DNA of 58,998 nucleotides from an uncultured Actinomycetes bacterium (GTDB lineage Bacteria > Actinomycetota > Acidimicrobiia > IMCC26256 > PALSA-555), in NCBI GenBank assembly GCA_903899845.1, contig CAIUKV010000138.1, positions 1 to 58,998 of the forward strand, in the 5' to 3' direction. Position numbers and translations under genes: made by a program. A model generated the notes under the pieces. The model was not told where the DNA came from and ran no database searches. It saw nothing but the letters and a program-made list of their open reading frames with translations. The first letter of the stretch is position 1; each line of letters opens with the position of its first letter. This document shows, one piece after another, positions 52,204-58,998 of the stretch.

Positions 52204-53045
52204 GCGATCCGGCGCCGTCGCCCTCGGCGGCCGGTCCCGGGCGCTTCGGCCGGGCCAGCGCCGTCCGCGCGCTCGGCGACGGGCGGTTCGCGGCCGAGAT
52301 CGCCGCGGGCTGGGACATCGCGGGCAACGCCGACGGTGGCTACCTGCTGGCGATCGCGGCCCGGGCGGTGACGAGCGTGACCGGCACGCCCGATCCGGTG
52401 ACCGTGACCGCCCACTTCCTCGCGCCGGGTCGCCCGGGTCCGGCCACCGTGACGGTCGACCTCGTGCGCCGGGGGCGCCGGCACGCCACCGCCGGGTTCC
52501 GGCTGACCTCGGGGCCCCCGGACGACCCGGTGGTCCACCTCGTGGGGGTGTGCACGACCACCGACCTCGCCGGTGCGACCGGCCCCGTCCGCGTCGACGT
52601 CGTCCCTCCCGACCTGCCCCCGGTCGACGACTGCGTCGCAGTGGAGCCGGGCGACCCGTTCCCGCCTCCGTTCATGGCCCAGGTGGACGTCCGCCTCCAC
52701 CCCGACGACCTCCCGTTCCGGGCGGGCGGCCGGTCGGGGAGCCCGCGGGTGCGGGGGTGGTTCCGCCTGCGCGACGACGAGCCGGTCGACGGGCTCGGGC
52801 TGGTGCTCGCGGTCGACGCCTTCCCGCCCACGTCCTTCAACACCGACCTCCCCGTGGCCTGGACGCCGACGGTGGAGCTCACCGCCCACGTCCGGGCCCG
52901 GCCCGCCCCGGGGTGGCTCGCGTGCGCGTTCGTCACCCGCAACATCGCCGGTGGGTACCTCGAGACCGACGGCGAGGTCTGGGACGGACGCGGCGTGCTC
53001 GTCGCGCAGTCGCGCCAGCTCCAGCTGCTGCCACCGACCGCCTGA
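52200..53045 (+). CDS. Acyl-CoA thioesterase-like protein, double hot-dog (TesB-like)
   Basis: 281 residues forming two hot-dog halves: first about 10-125 (WDIAGNADGGYLLAIAARAV, then TVTAHFLAPGRPGPATVTVDLVRRGR), second about 150-280 (GWFRLRDDEPVDGLGLVLAVDAFPPT, WTPTVELTAHVRARPAPGWL). Members hydrolyse acyl-CoA esters; substrate unknown. The GTG start overlaps the SDR stop by 4 nt, suggesting the two act on one acyl substrate. Confidence 0.82.
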   Translation: MSDPAPSPSAAGPGRFGRASAVRALGDGRFAAEIAAGWDIAGNADGGYLLAIAARAVTSVTGTPDPVTVTAHFLAPGRPGPATVTVDLVRRGRRHATAGFRLTSGPPDDPVVHLVGVCTTTDLAGATGPVRVDVVPPDLPPVDDCVAVEPGDPFPPPFMAQVDVRLHPDDLPFRAGGRSGSPRVRGWFRLRDDEPVDGLGLVLAVDAFPPTSFNTDLPVAWTPTVELTAHVRARPAPGWLACAFVTRNIAGGYLETDGEVWDGRGVLVAQSRQLQLLPPTA

Positions 53046-53097
53046 GGTCGCAGAGGTCGCGGACGTCGCGGCGTTCGCCGGCTCACCGGCCGCGCGA

Positions 53098-53748
53098 TCA
53101 GTCGGTCGGTGGGCCCGTCGCCGAGTCGAGGGCGCCCCAGGTGGCCACGATGTCCGCGGTCGGGATGCGGGTGGCCACCACGGGGATCGTGTGGGCCAGG
53201 ACCTGCTCGGCGTATTCACGCGGCACGCCGGCCACGGCGTCGGGGGGCACCACGACCTCGTACCCGAGCCCGACCGCCTCCATCGCCATCCCGGTGATCC
53301 CCACGTTGAGCGACACGCCGGTCGCGATCACGGTGGTCACGCCGAGGTTGCGCAGCACCGCGTCGAGCGTGGTGCCGGTGAACGGGGTCAGGCCGTGCAG
53401 GCGTGCGACCACGACGTCGCCCGGCGCCGGGTCGAGCTCGGGCACCAGCTCGACGTCGGGGGTGCCCACGAGGAGACCCCCGCCCTTCGCGCTCGCCCGC
53501 AGCATCGGGGCGTTGGTGCCCGAGCCCTGCCGGTCGGGGCGGAACTCGGCCGTGCAGTGCACGACACGCGCGCCGACCGCGCGGGCCGCGACGAGCAGAT
53601 CGTGCACCCGGGCCAGCATCCCGCTCGCGTCGACCTCGGCGCGCAGGTCGGGGATCGTGGCGCGGTCACCCACGACCCCGCGCTGGAGCTCCATGGTGCA
53701 CACGGCGGTGTGGGCGGGATCGAGGAGCGCTCGCAGGTCGCGGGGCAC
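53098..53748 (-). CDS. Isochorismatase-fold protein lacking the catalytic cysteine
   Basis: 216 residues of the cysteine hydrolase fold (TAVCTMELQRGVVGD near 14, then a core strand ATGVSLNVGITGMAMEA near 140). In active nicotinamidases and N-carbamoyl hydrolases the latter motif carries a Cys (xxCVxxT); here that position is Gly (NVGIT). The usual catalytic Asp near the N-terminus is Glu (MELQRG). So either the reaction differs (isochorismatase-like ether cleavage needs no Cys) or the protein is non-catalytic. GTG start preceded by TAGCGT 6 nt upstream. Confidence 0.78.
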   Translation of the reverse strand: MPRDLRALLDPAHTAVCTMELQRGVVGDRATIPDLRAEVDASGMLARVHDLLVAARAVGARVVHCTAEFRPDRQGSGTNAPMLRASAKGGGLLVGTPDVELVPELDPAPGDVVVARLHGLTPFTGTTLDAVLRNLGVTTVIATGVSLNVGITGMAMEAVGLGYEVVVPPDAVAGVPREYAEQVLAHTIPVVATRIPTADIVATWGALDSATGPPTD

Positions 53749-53754
53749 GTGGTG

Positions 53755-53760
53755 ACGCTA
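53755..53760 (-). promoter_or_regulatory. -10 hexamer of a leaderless transcript (isochorismatase-like gene)
   Basis: TAGCGT on the minus strand, 6 nt before the GTG at 53748. The same hexamer and spacing as at 34265. Confidence 0.55.
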
Positions 53761-53935
53761 CGCCACGCCGGGCCCGGACCGCACCCGCGCGGTGCCGGGC
53801 GCGCACGGGTCGGCGCGCTGCGCACGGGTGCGTCGCCCGCGGTGGACGGCGGCGCGTCACGGGAGGTGCACCGTGTGTCCCGGGCGGCGGACCGGAGCCC
53901 CGGCCGTCCGACCCGAGCGCACGGAGGTCCCCGAC

Positions 53936-54628
53936 GTGGATCGGCCCCACCCCGCCAGTCCCGGAAACCCCCAGCGGCTGCAGCGACGCCACTCGCGTCG
54001 CGCGCCGCTCGTCGTCGCGCTGGCGGCCCTGCTCGGGCTCGTGGGCGCGCTCGTCGCGCTGCGGTCCGAGGCGGCGGGTCGGCCGGTCGTCGTCGCCGCC
54101 CGTGACCTGGTCCCCGGCGCCCGGCTGACCGCCGCCGACGTGCGGACGGTCGCGGTCGCGGCGCCGGGGTCGGTGCTCGCCCACCTCGTGGCCGGCGACG
54201 CCGCGTGGCGGGGCCGGGTGGTGACCGCGCCGGTGGCCGCGGGCGAGCCGGTGACCCGGACCCGCCTGCGCCCGGCCGCGACCGATGACGGGCGCCGGGT
54301 CATGAGCATCCCGGTCGACCGGGCCCGCGCCGTCGACGGACGGTTGCGCCCGGGCGACCGGGTCGACGTGGTCCAGGCGCTCGACGGCACCGCCGCAGTG
54401 GTCGCGGCGGGCCTCGAGGTCCTCGCCGTGGCCGATGACGCCGACGGCGCGCTCGGCGCGTCGCGCGGCCGTCTGACCGTGACCCTCGCGGTGGACGTGG
54501 CCGAGTCGCAGCGGCTGACCGGCGCCCTGGCCGACGGCGAGTTCGTCCTGACCCGGGTGACCGGGGCCGCTCCCGGCGTGGGGGCCGCGCCGGTCGGGGT
54601 CGGGCGCACCGGGTCGGTCGCCCGATGA
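53936..54628 (+). CDS. CpaB/RcpC-like SAF-domain protein of the Tad pilus
   Basis: 230 residues. A single membrane helix (about 28-48) follows a short basic N-terminus. The SAF domain begins with VVVAARDLVPGARLTAADVRTV near 51-72. A second conserved block, MSIPVDRARAVDGRLRPGDRVDVV, lies near 123-146, as in CpaB proteins that line the secretion channel. The GTG at 53936 follows GGAGG with an 8-nt gap. First gene of the pilus operon, whose promoter lies in the 187-bp divergent gap. Confidence 0.85.
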   Translation: MDRPHPASPGNPQRLQRRHSRRAPLVVALAALLGLVGALVALRSEAAGRPVVVAARDLVPGARLTAADVRTVAVAAPGSVLAHLVAGDAAWRGRVVTAPVAAGEPVTRTRLRPAATDDGRRVMSIPVDRARAVDGRLRPGDRVDVVQALDGTAAVVAAGLEVLAVADDADGALGASRGRLTVTLAVDVAESQRLTGALADGEFVLTRVTGAAPGVGAAPVGVGRTGSVAR

Positions 54629-55800
54629 CGCGCGAGCCCGAGGTCGCCCTGGTCCTGTCGGCCGACGAGTGGGTCGACGAGTTCCACCGGTACTGCGTGG
54701 ACCACGGCGGGGCGCGGGTGCGCTCCCTCGTCCTCGACCCGGCGGTGGCGCTCGACGACGACTTCGACGTGCTGATCGCCGGGGCCCGCTGGCCGGCGCT
54801 CACCCGGCCGCTCGTCGACGCCCTCCACCGCCGGGACCAACGGGTCCTGGTGGTCGGGGACGCCGGCGCAGGGCCGGGCCCGGCCCACGGTCTCGGCGTC
54901 GACGGCATCGTCGGAGCGGCCACCACGCCCGCGGAGCTCGTCGACGCGGTCCGGGCGCTCGTGCCCACCCCGGAGCGACCCGGGGGGCGCCGGGGGTCGG
55001 CCGCGCTACCGGTCGTCCCGGCGGCCGGGCCGGTCCCGCCCGCGGTGGTGGTGGTCGGCGGCCCGCGCGGCGCGGGTTCCACCGAGGTCGCCCTCGCCCT
55101 GGCGGGCTGGTTCACCGCCGGCGGCGCCCGGGCGGTCCTCGTCGACGCCGACCTCGAGGCTCCGGCCGTCGCGGTCCGCCTCGGTCTGCCGGCGGAGCCG
55201 AACCTGTGCACGGCCGTCGATGCTGCCGCCGTCGGACCCGACGCCGTCCCGGGGGCCCTGTTCGATCTCGGCGACGACTGGCCGGTCGTGCTCGTGGGCG
55301 CACCCCGACGTGAGGCGGCGGCGGTCCTCGTCGCATCGGATCTCGGCGCCGTCCTCGATGCGGTCGGGTCGCGGTACGCACCGGTGCTGGTCGACGTGTC
55401 GTCGGGCCCCGACGGGGCCGGCACACCGGCGGGTGCCGCGCTGGCCCGGGCCGGGGCGGTGGTCGCAGTGGGCGCTGCCACCCCGGTCGGTGTGGTGCGC
55501 CTCGTGGAGTGGATCGACGGGGTCCGGGCCGTGGCCCCCGGGGCGACCGTGCACGTCGTGGTGAACCGGGCCCCGGCGGGCCGGGCGCGACGGGCCGAGA
55601 TCGTCGACGCCCTCCGGCGCGGGGGTGGCGTGGCGGGGTGCACCTTCGTTCCTGCGGATCCCCGCGTGGACGACGCCGCCTGGGCGGCGGGCCTGGTGGG
55701 TCGGGGACCGTTCGCCCGGGCGACCGAGCAGATCGGCGCAGCGCTGCGAGACCGTCTGACCCCGGACGGGCCGGGGGAGTCCGGAGGGTGGCGTGCCTGA
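54625..55800 (+). CDS. CpaE/TadZ-like ATPase, pilus localisation protein
   Basis: 391 residues. A receiver-like N-terminal domain (about 1-110) precedes a ParA/MinD-type domain. The deviant Walker A reads GGPRGAGSTEVALALA near 143-158: the signature lysine before Thr/Ser is absent, as in CpaE, which often have GSST or GSTT. The VLVDADLEAPAVAVRLGL segment near 173 is Walker A'/switch-like. Positions the Tad machinery in the cell. Start overlaps the previous stop (ATGA). Confidence 0.82.
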   Translation: MTREPEVALVLSADEWVDEFHRYCVDHGGARVRSLVLDPAVALDDDFDVLIAGARWPALTRPLVDALHRRDQRVLVVGDAGAGPGPAHGLGVDGIVGAATTPAELVDAVRALVPTPERPGGRRGSAALPVVPAAGPVPPAVVVVGGPRGAGSTEVALALAGWFTAGGARAVLVDADLEAPAVAVRLGLPAEPNLCTAVDAAAVGPDAVPGALFDLGDDWPVVLVGAPRREAAAVLVASDLGAVLDAVGSRYAPVLVDVSSGPDGAGTPAGAALARAGAVVAVGAATPVGVVRLVEWIDGVRAVAPGATVHVVVNRAPAGRARRAEIVDALRRGGGVAGCTFVPADPRVDDAAWAAGLVGRGPFARATEQIGAALRDRLTPDGPGESGGWRA

Positions 55801-57061
55801 CGCCGCCGACGCGATCCGCCGGAGCGTGCTCGCCGAGCTCGGTGGGTCCGACGCGGCGGGGATGGCCGATCCCGACCGCCTGCGCGCCGCAGCCACCCGC
55901 GCGGTCGAGGAGTACCAGCGGTCGGCCCGCCAGGCCGGTCGACCGCTCCTCCACGATCCCGACGCAACGCGTGACCGGGTGGTCCGGGCCCTCACCGACC
56001 TCGGTGCGTTGTCCGAGCTGCTCGACCGGGACGACGTCGAGGAGATCTTCGTCGAGGGCGCCCGGGTCTCGTACCTCGACCGGACCGGTCGGCTCCGCGG
56101 TCTGGTCACCCCCACGACCGAGGCCGAGAACCGGCGGCTGGTCGAGCAGCTGCTCGCCACCAGCGACCGTCAGCTGCACACGGCGTCGCCCCTGGTCCAG
56201 GCCCGGGTCCTCGGGGGCTCGGCCCGCCTGACCGCGGCGATCCCCCCGGTCGCCGACGCGCTGTCGGCGACCCTGCGCCGGTACGTGGTGCGGGGCGTCA
56301 CGCTGCGGGAGCTCGCCGACCGGGGCTCGCTCGACGCGCGCGCCGCAACGTTCCTCGAAGCGGTCATGGGCTTCCGCAGTCGCGTCGCGGTCTCGGGGGA
56401 GCCGGGGGCGGGCAAGACGACGCTGCTCGCCGCGCTGCTCGCCGCGGTGCCACCGGAGCACTGTGTGCGGGCCTGCGAGGAGATCCGTGAGCTGGCCGTC
56501 CCGTTCACGCACGGTGCCTACTACGAGACCCGTCCGCCCGCCCTCGACGGGGGCGGTGAGATCTCGCTCCGCCACCTCGTGAAGTTCGTGCTCGCGATGC
56601 GTCCGGACCGGATCGTGGTCGGCGAGGTGCGGGGCGCCGAGGCGTTCGAGCTCACCCGCGCCGTCAACGCCGGGTGTGGATTCCTCTGCACCGTGCACGC
56701 CAACAGCGCGCCCGAGGCGCTCCACGCGCTGGTCAATGCCGCGCTCATGGCCGGCGAGAACGTCACCGAGCGCGTGGTCCAACGGGTCTTCTCATCGGCC
56801 CTCGACCTCGTCGTCCACGTCGAGCGCACCGGCGTCGACGCCGATCGTGGTGGCATCCGACGGGTCGTCACCGAGATCACCGCGGTGGTGCCTGCGCTCA
56901 CCGACGGGTTCACGTGCGAGCCGGTGTTCGTCCGCGACCACGGCGACGGGCCGCTGCGTTGGACCGGTGTGGTCCCGGAGCGGCTCGAGCAGCGCGCCGA
57001 CCGGGCCCTGGGTCGGCCGGGTGGCCTGCGGGCGCTGGTGGAGTCGGGGGAGGACCGATGA
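55793..57061 (+). CDS. cpaF: CpaF/TadA secretion ATPase
   Basis: 422 residues, the hexameric motor of Tad pilus assembly. Walker A GEPGAGKTT near 202-210, Asp box EEIREL near 229, Walker B RIVVGEVRG near 271-279 and His box CTVHANSAPEALHALVNAAL near 300-319. The N-terminal domain carries DDVEEIFVEG near 84. GTG start at 55793, 8 nt inside the end of the upstream gene. Provides energy for pilin export or retraction. Confidence 0.93.
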   Translation: MPDAADAIRRSVLAELGGSDAAGMADPDRLRAAATRAVEEYQRSARQAGRPLLHDPDATRDRVVRALTDLGALSELLDRDDVEEIFVEGARVSYLDRTGRLRGLVTPTTEAENRRLVEQLLATSDRQLHTASPLVQARVLGGSARLTAAIPPVADALSATLRRYVVRGVTLRELADRGSLDARAATFLEAVMGFRSRVAVSGEPGAGKTTLLAALLAAVPPEHCVRACEEIRELAVPFTHGAYYETRPPALDGGGEISLRHLVKFVLAMRPDRIVVGEVRGAEAFELTRAVNAGCGFLCTVHANSAPEALHALVNAALMAGENVTERVVQRVFSSALDLVVHVERTGVDADRGGIRRVVTEITAVVPALTDGFTCEPVFVRDHGDGPLRWTGVVPERLEQRADRALGRPGGLRALVESGEDR

Positions 57062-58023
57062 CGCTCGTGGCTGCGTCGGCGGTGGCGGCGGCGTGCGCCG
57101 CGATCGCCTGGATGCTGTGGTCCCGCTTCGCCGGCCCGGGGCCGGAAGCGCCGGGGCGGGGCCGGGCCTCCGATCTGCCGACCGTCCCGGTCGCCGGACC
57201 GGTTGCGGTGTCGATCGCAACGCAGATCGCCGCTCGGGTCGACGCCCGGATCGTCGCGTGGCTTCGTGAGGCAGGGGTGGACCGTGCGCCCGGGGCGGTG
57301 GCGATCGGGATCGGGGCGGTGGCGGTGGCGGTGTTCCTGCTGGTCGCCACGGCCACCCGCAGCCCGCTGGTGGCCGTCGCCCCGGCCGGTGTCGCGGTGG
57401 CGGTGCCGGTCGCGGCCCTCGGTCACCGGCGACGCCGGCGACGCCGGGCGGTGCTCGCGGCGTGGCCCGACGCGTTGCGCGAGCTCGTGGCCACGCTGGC
57501 GGCCGGCCGCTCCCTCGGCCAGGCGCTCGTCCAGCTCGGCACGACCGGTCCGGAGCCGCTGCGCGCGGTGTTCGGCGACTTCCCGGCGTGGGCCCGGGTC
57601 CTCGGGACCGTGGGAGCGCTCGAAGCGGTGCAGGCCCGCCTGGCCGACCCCACCAGCGACCGGGTGATCGAGGTCCTGCTCGTCGCCCACGAGCACGGCG
57701 GCGCGATCGTGCGGGAGATCCTCGAGGATCTCGTCGTCGCGACCACCGCGGACATCGAGGTGCTCGACGAGATCGACACCGAGGGGCTCGAGATGCGGAT
57801 CAACGGTCGGGCGGTGCTCGTCCTCCCGTGGCTCGTCCTCGTGGCGCTCACGCTGCGGCCGGGACCGTTCCGGGACTTCTACACCTCTCCGGGCGGGACG
57901 CTCGTCATCGTCGCCGCCGGGGTCTGCAGCGCCGCCGGCGCGTGGTGGCTGGGTCGGCTCGGGGCCGAACCGACCGAGCCCCGGGTGTTCGGCGGCGCAG
58001 CCGACGACCGGAGCGGTCGGTGA
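57058..58023 (+). CDS. tadB: TadB-like inner-membrane platform protein
   Basis: 321 residues. N-terminal helix, then about 200 residues with a T2SF domain (RELVATLAAGRSLGQALVQLG near 142-162) and helices near 80-120 and the C-terminus. The GGAIVREILEDLVV stretch near 215 is typical. Works with TadC as the membrane base of the pilus. Start overlaps the CpaF stop (ATGA). Confidence 0.87.
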   Translation: MTLVAASAVAAACAAIAWMLWSRFAGPGPEAPGRGRASDLPTVPVAGPVAVSIATQIAARVDARIVAWLREAGVDRAPGAVAIGIGAVAVAVFLLVATATRSPLVAVAPAGVAVAVPVAALGHRRRRRRRAVLAAWPDALRELVATLAAGRSLGQALVQLGTTGPEPLRAVFGDFPAWARVLGTVGALEAVQARLADPTSDRVIEVLLVAHEHGGAIVREILEDLVVATTADIEVLDEIDTEGLEMRINGRAVLVLPWLVLVALTLRPGPFRDFYTSPGGTLVIVAAGVCSAAGAWWLGRLGAEPTEPRVFGGAADDRSGR

Positions 58024-58802
58024 TGCGGGCCCGTCGCCGCGACCGGATCGGCGCCTACGCCGGAGGTGCGCCGGCGCCCGGATCGGCCTGGCGGCCCGCC
58101 CACCGCCCGGGGCCCGGCCTCTTCCGGTCCGACGACCGGCTCGAGGCCCGCCTGCGGGCGGCGGGCCGGTCCCCGGCCGACGCCGAGCGCTTCCGCGTCC
58201 GCCAGCTCGCCCAGGCCGGCGCCGGCGTCGCGGCCGGTCTCGTGACCGGCGCCGTGCTGGTGGGCTCCACACCGTTCGCCCTGCTCCTCGCCGGGGTCGG
58301 CGGGCTCCTCGGGGTCACGCGGGCGCCGGCCGCCCTGGCCCGCGAGGCCGAGGCCCGCCGGGCCCGCATGCGGCTCGAGCTCGTCACGGTCGATCAGGTG
58401 CTCGCCATCCACGTGCGCGCCGGCGCCGGCCCCGTGCAGGCGGTCACCCGAGTCGTGGCGCGCGGGCGCGGCGCCGTCGTCGACGAGCTGCGTGGGGTCC
58501 TGGCCGCCGTCCGCTCCGGACGTTCCGAGGCCGAGGCGTTCCGGCTCGCCGCGGCCACGACGGCCGAGCCCCACGCCGCGCGCACGTACCGGCTGTTCGC
58601 GCTCGCCGCCGAGCAGGGCGCCGACCTCGGGACCGCGCTGCGGGCGCTCAGCGCCGACCTCCGCGGCGTGCGCCGCGACGAGCTCCGGCGCCGGGCGACC
58701 CGTCGTCGGGCCGCGATGTTGGTCCCGACCATCGCCGTGCTCGCCCCGGTGATGTTGGGCTTCGTGATCGCCCCGCTGCCGTCGCTCGTCCTCGGCCGCT
58801 GA
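58023..58802 (+). CDS. tadC: TadC-like inner-membrane platform protein
   Basis: 259 residues. Basic N-terminal arm, then a hydrophobic hairpin near 68-100 and the T2SF domain (LVTVDQVLAIHVRAGAGPVQAVTRV near 120-144), with a final helix near 232-255. Start overlaps the TadB stop by one base (TGATG). Followed by a hairpin and a new ribosome site for the next, truncated gene. Confidence 0.87.
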   Translation: MRARRRDRIGAYAGGAPAPGSAWRPAHRPGPGLFRSDDRLEARLRAAGRSPADAERFRVRQLAQAGAGVAAGLVTGAVLVGSTPFALLLAGVGGLLGVTRAPAALAREAEARRARMRLELVTVDQVLAIHVRAGAGPVQAVTRVVARGRGAVVDELRGVLAAVRSGRSEAEAFRLAAATTAEPHAARTYRLFALAAEQGADLGTALRALSADLRGVRRDELRRRATRRRAAMLVPTIAVLAPVMLGFVIAPLPSLVLGR

Positions 58803-58830
58803 CCTGTCTCGCACCCGCGAGCACCCACCC

Positions 58831-58847
58831 CCGCCGGGTCCCGGCGG
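58831..58847 (+). terminator. Hairpin between tadC and the DST-repeat gene
   Basis: 7-bp stem (58831-58837 with 58841-58847), loop GTC. Could separate expression of the machinery from that of an abundant pilin. Confidence 0.45.
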
Positions 58848-58866
58848 ACCGAACCCTGGAGGATCC

Positions 58867-58998
58867 GTGTCCCTCGCTTCCGCACCGCCCGACTCCACCG
58901 ACTCCACCGACTCCACCGACTCCACCGACTCCACCGACTCCACCGACTCCACCGACTCCACCGACTCCACCGACTCCACCGACTCCACCGTCTCCACC
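58867..58998 (+). CDS. Truncated ORF with an N-terminal Asp-Ser-Thr repeat, downstream of the Tad operon
   Basis: Begins GTG at 58867, four nt after GGAGG. The visible 44 codons read VSLASAPP followed by eleven DST triplets and VST; the window ends inside it. In Tad operons this slot usually holds the Flp pilin or a TadE/TadF pseudopilin, but no pilin motif is visible yet. The repeat could be a stalk-like, surface-exposed or phosphorylatable linker, or an unstable repeat within a secreted protein. It might alternatively be a non-coding array; the ribosome site favours coding. Confidence 0.5.
   Translation, partial: MSLASAPPDSTDSTDSTDSTDSTDSTDSTDSTDSTDSTDSTVST
58891..58998 (+). repeat. Twelve 9-nt tandem repeats (DST-coding)
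   Basis: Eleven identical copies of GACTCCACC from 58891 to 58989, then GTCTCCACC at 58990-58998. Perfect identity suggests recent expansion; the array may continue beyond the window. Confidence 0.9.

Noticed and set aside
58891-58998. CRISPR or other spaced repeat array
   Set aside because: The units are contiguous 9-mers without spacers and lie in frame in an ORF.

Overview
The window is a very GC-rich stretch (roughly three quarters G+C by eye) with dense, often 1-8 nt overlapping genes, many GTG starts, and high-GC-type regulators (TetR, GAF-ANTAR). Deazaflavin-dependent oxidoreductase, DUF35/thiolase and actinobacterial-style Tad pilus genes point to an actinomycete. The gene mix (many SDRs, acyl-CoA ligases and dehydrogenases, Liv and Opp transporters) fits a free-living Acidimicrobiia-type actinobacterium, but that placement is inference. 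A recurring feature is a TANNNT -10 hexamer lying only 6-8 nt before a start codon with no Shine-Dalgarno, which predicts many leaderless transcripts.

Layout. 1-8.2 kb: the end of a 3-ketodihydrosphingosine-reductase-like SDR, fumarase fumC, and a convergent five-gene peptide ABC transporter operon (binding protein, two permeases, two ATPases). 8.2-11.1 kb: an ArfB-like ribosome rescue factor and two alpha/beta hydrolases. 11.3-17 kb: a branched-chain amino-acid-type (Liv) ABC operon whose two permeases are fused and carry an extra six-helix membrane domain. 17-18.1 kb: two tandem secreted four-cysteine proteins that look like diverged paralogues. 18.2-29.7 kb: accessory catabolic genes: TetR divergent from MaoC/SDR/TIM-barrel, an amidohydrolase/SDR/CoA-ligase operon, a Tat-exported unknown protein, a 2-hydroxyacid dehydrogenase/Gfo-Idh pair, nitroreductase and F420-type oxidoreductase. 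29.7-40.5 kb: acyl-CoA dehydrogenase, VOC protein, HAD phosphatase, a GMC oxidoreductase with its small subunit, an acyl-CoA ligase behind a 16-bp palindrome, and a lipid/ketoacid cluster (DUF35 fusion, SCP2-type thiolase, enoyl-CoA hydratase, SDR).

40.55-42.5 kb: tRNA-Cys followed by a visibly lower-GC pocket with different codon use, a 12-bp direct repeat, small and degenerate ORFs and an unrecognised 237-aa protein. No integrase is seen; it reads as the remnant of an insertion at the tRNA gene. 42.8-46.3 kb: an unknown protein coupled to a RelA/SpoT-type HD hydrolase, then two neighbouring GAF-ANTAR genes, one of them frameshifted. 46.4-53.7 kb: DUF2231 membrane protein, sulfotransferase, glycosyltransferase, ribonuclease D, two SDRs, a thioesterase and an isochorismatase-like protein lacking the usual catalytic cysteine. 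53.9 kb to the end: a Tad/Flp pilus operon (CpaB, CpaE, CpaF, TadB, TadC) running into a truncated gene whose product starts with eleven Asp-Ser-Thr repeats.

No rRNA, insertion sequence, CRISPR array or prophage was seen. The strongest candidates for something undescribed are the LivHM plus six-helix fusion, the four-Cys secreted pair, the unknown-protein/HD-hydrolase cassette, and the tRNA-adjacent pocket.
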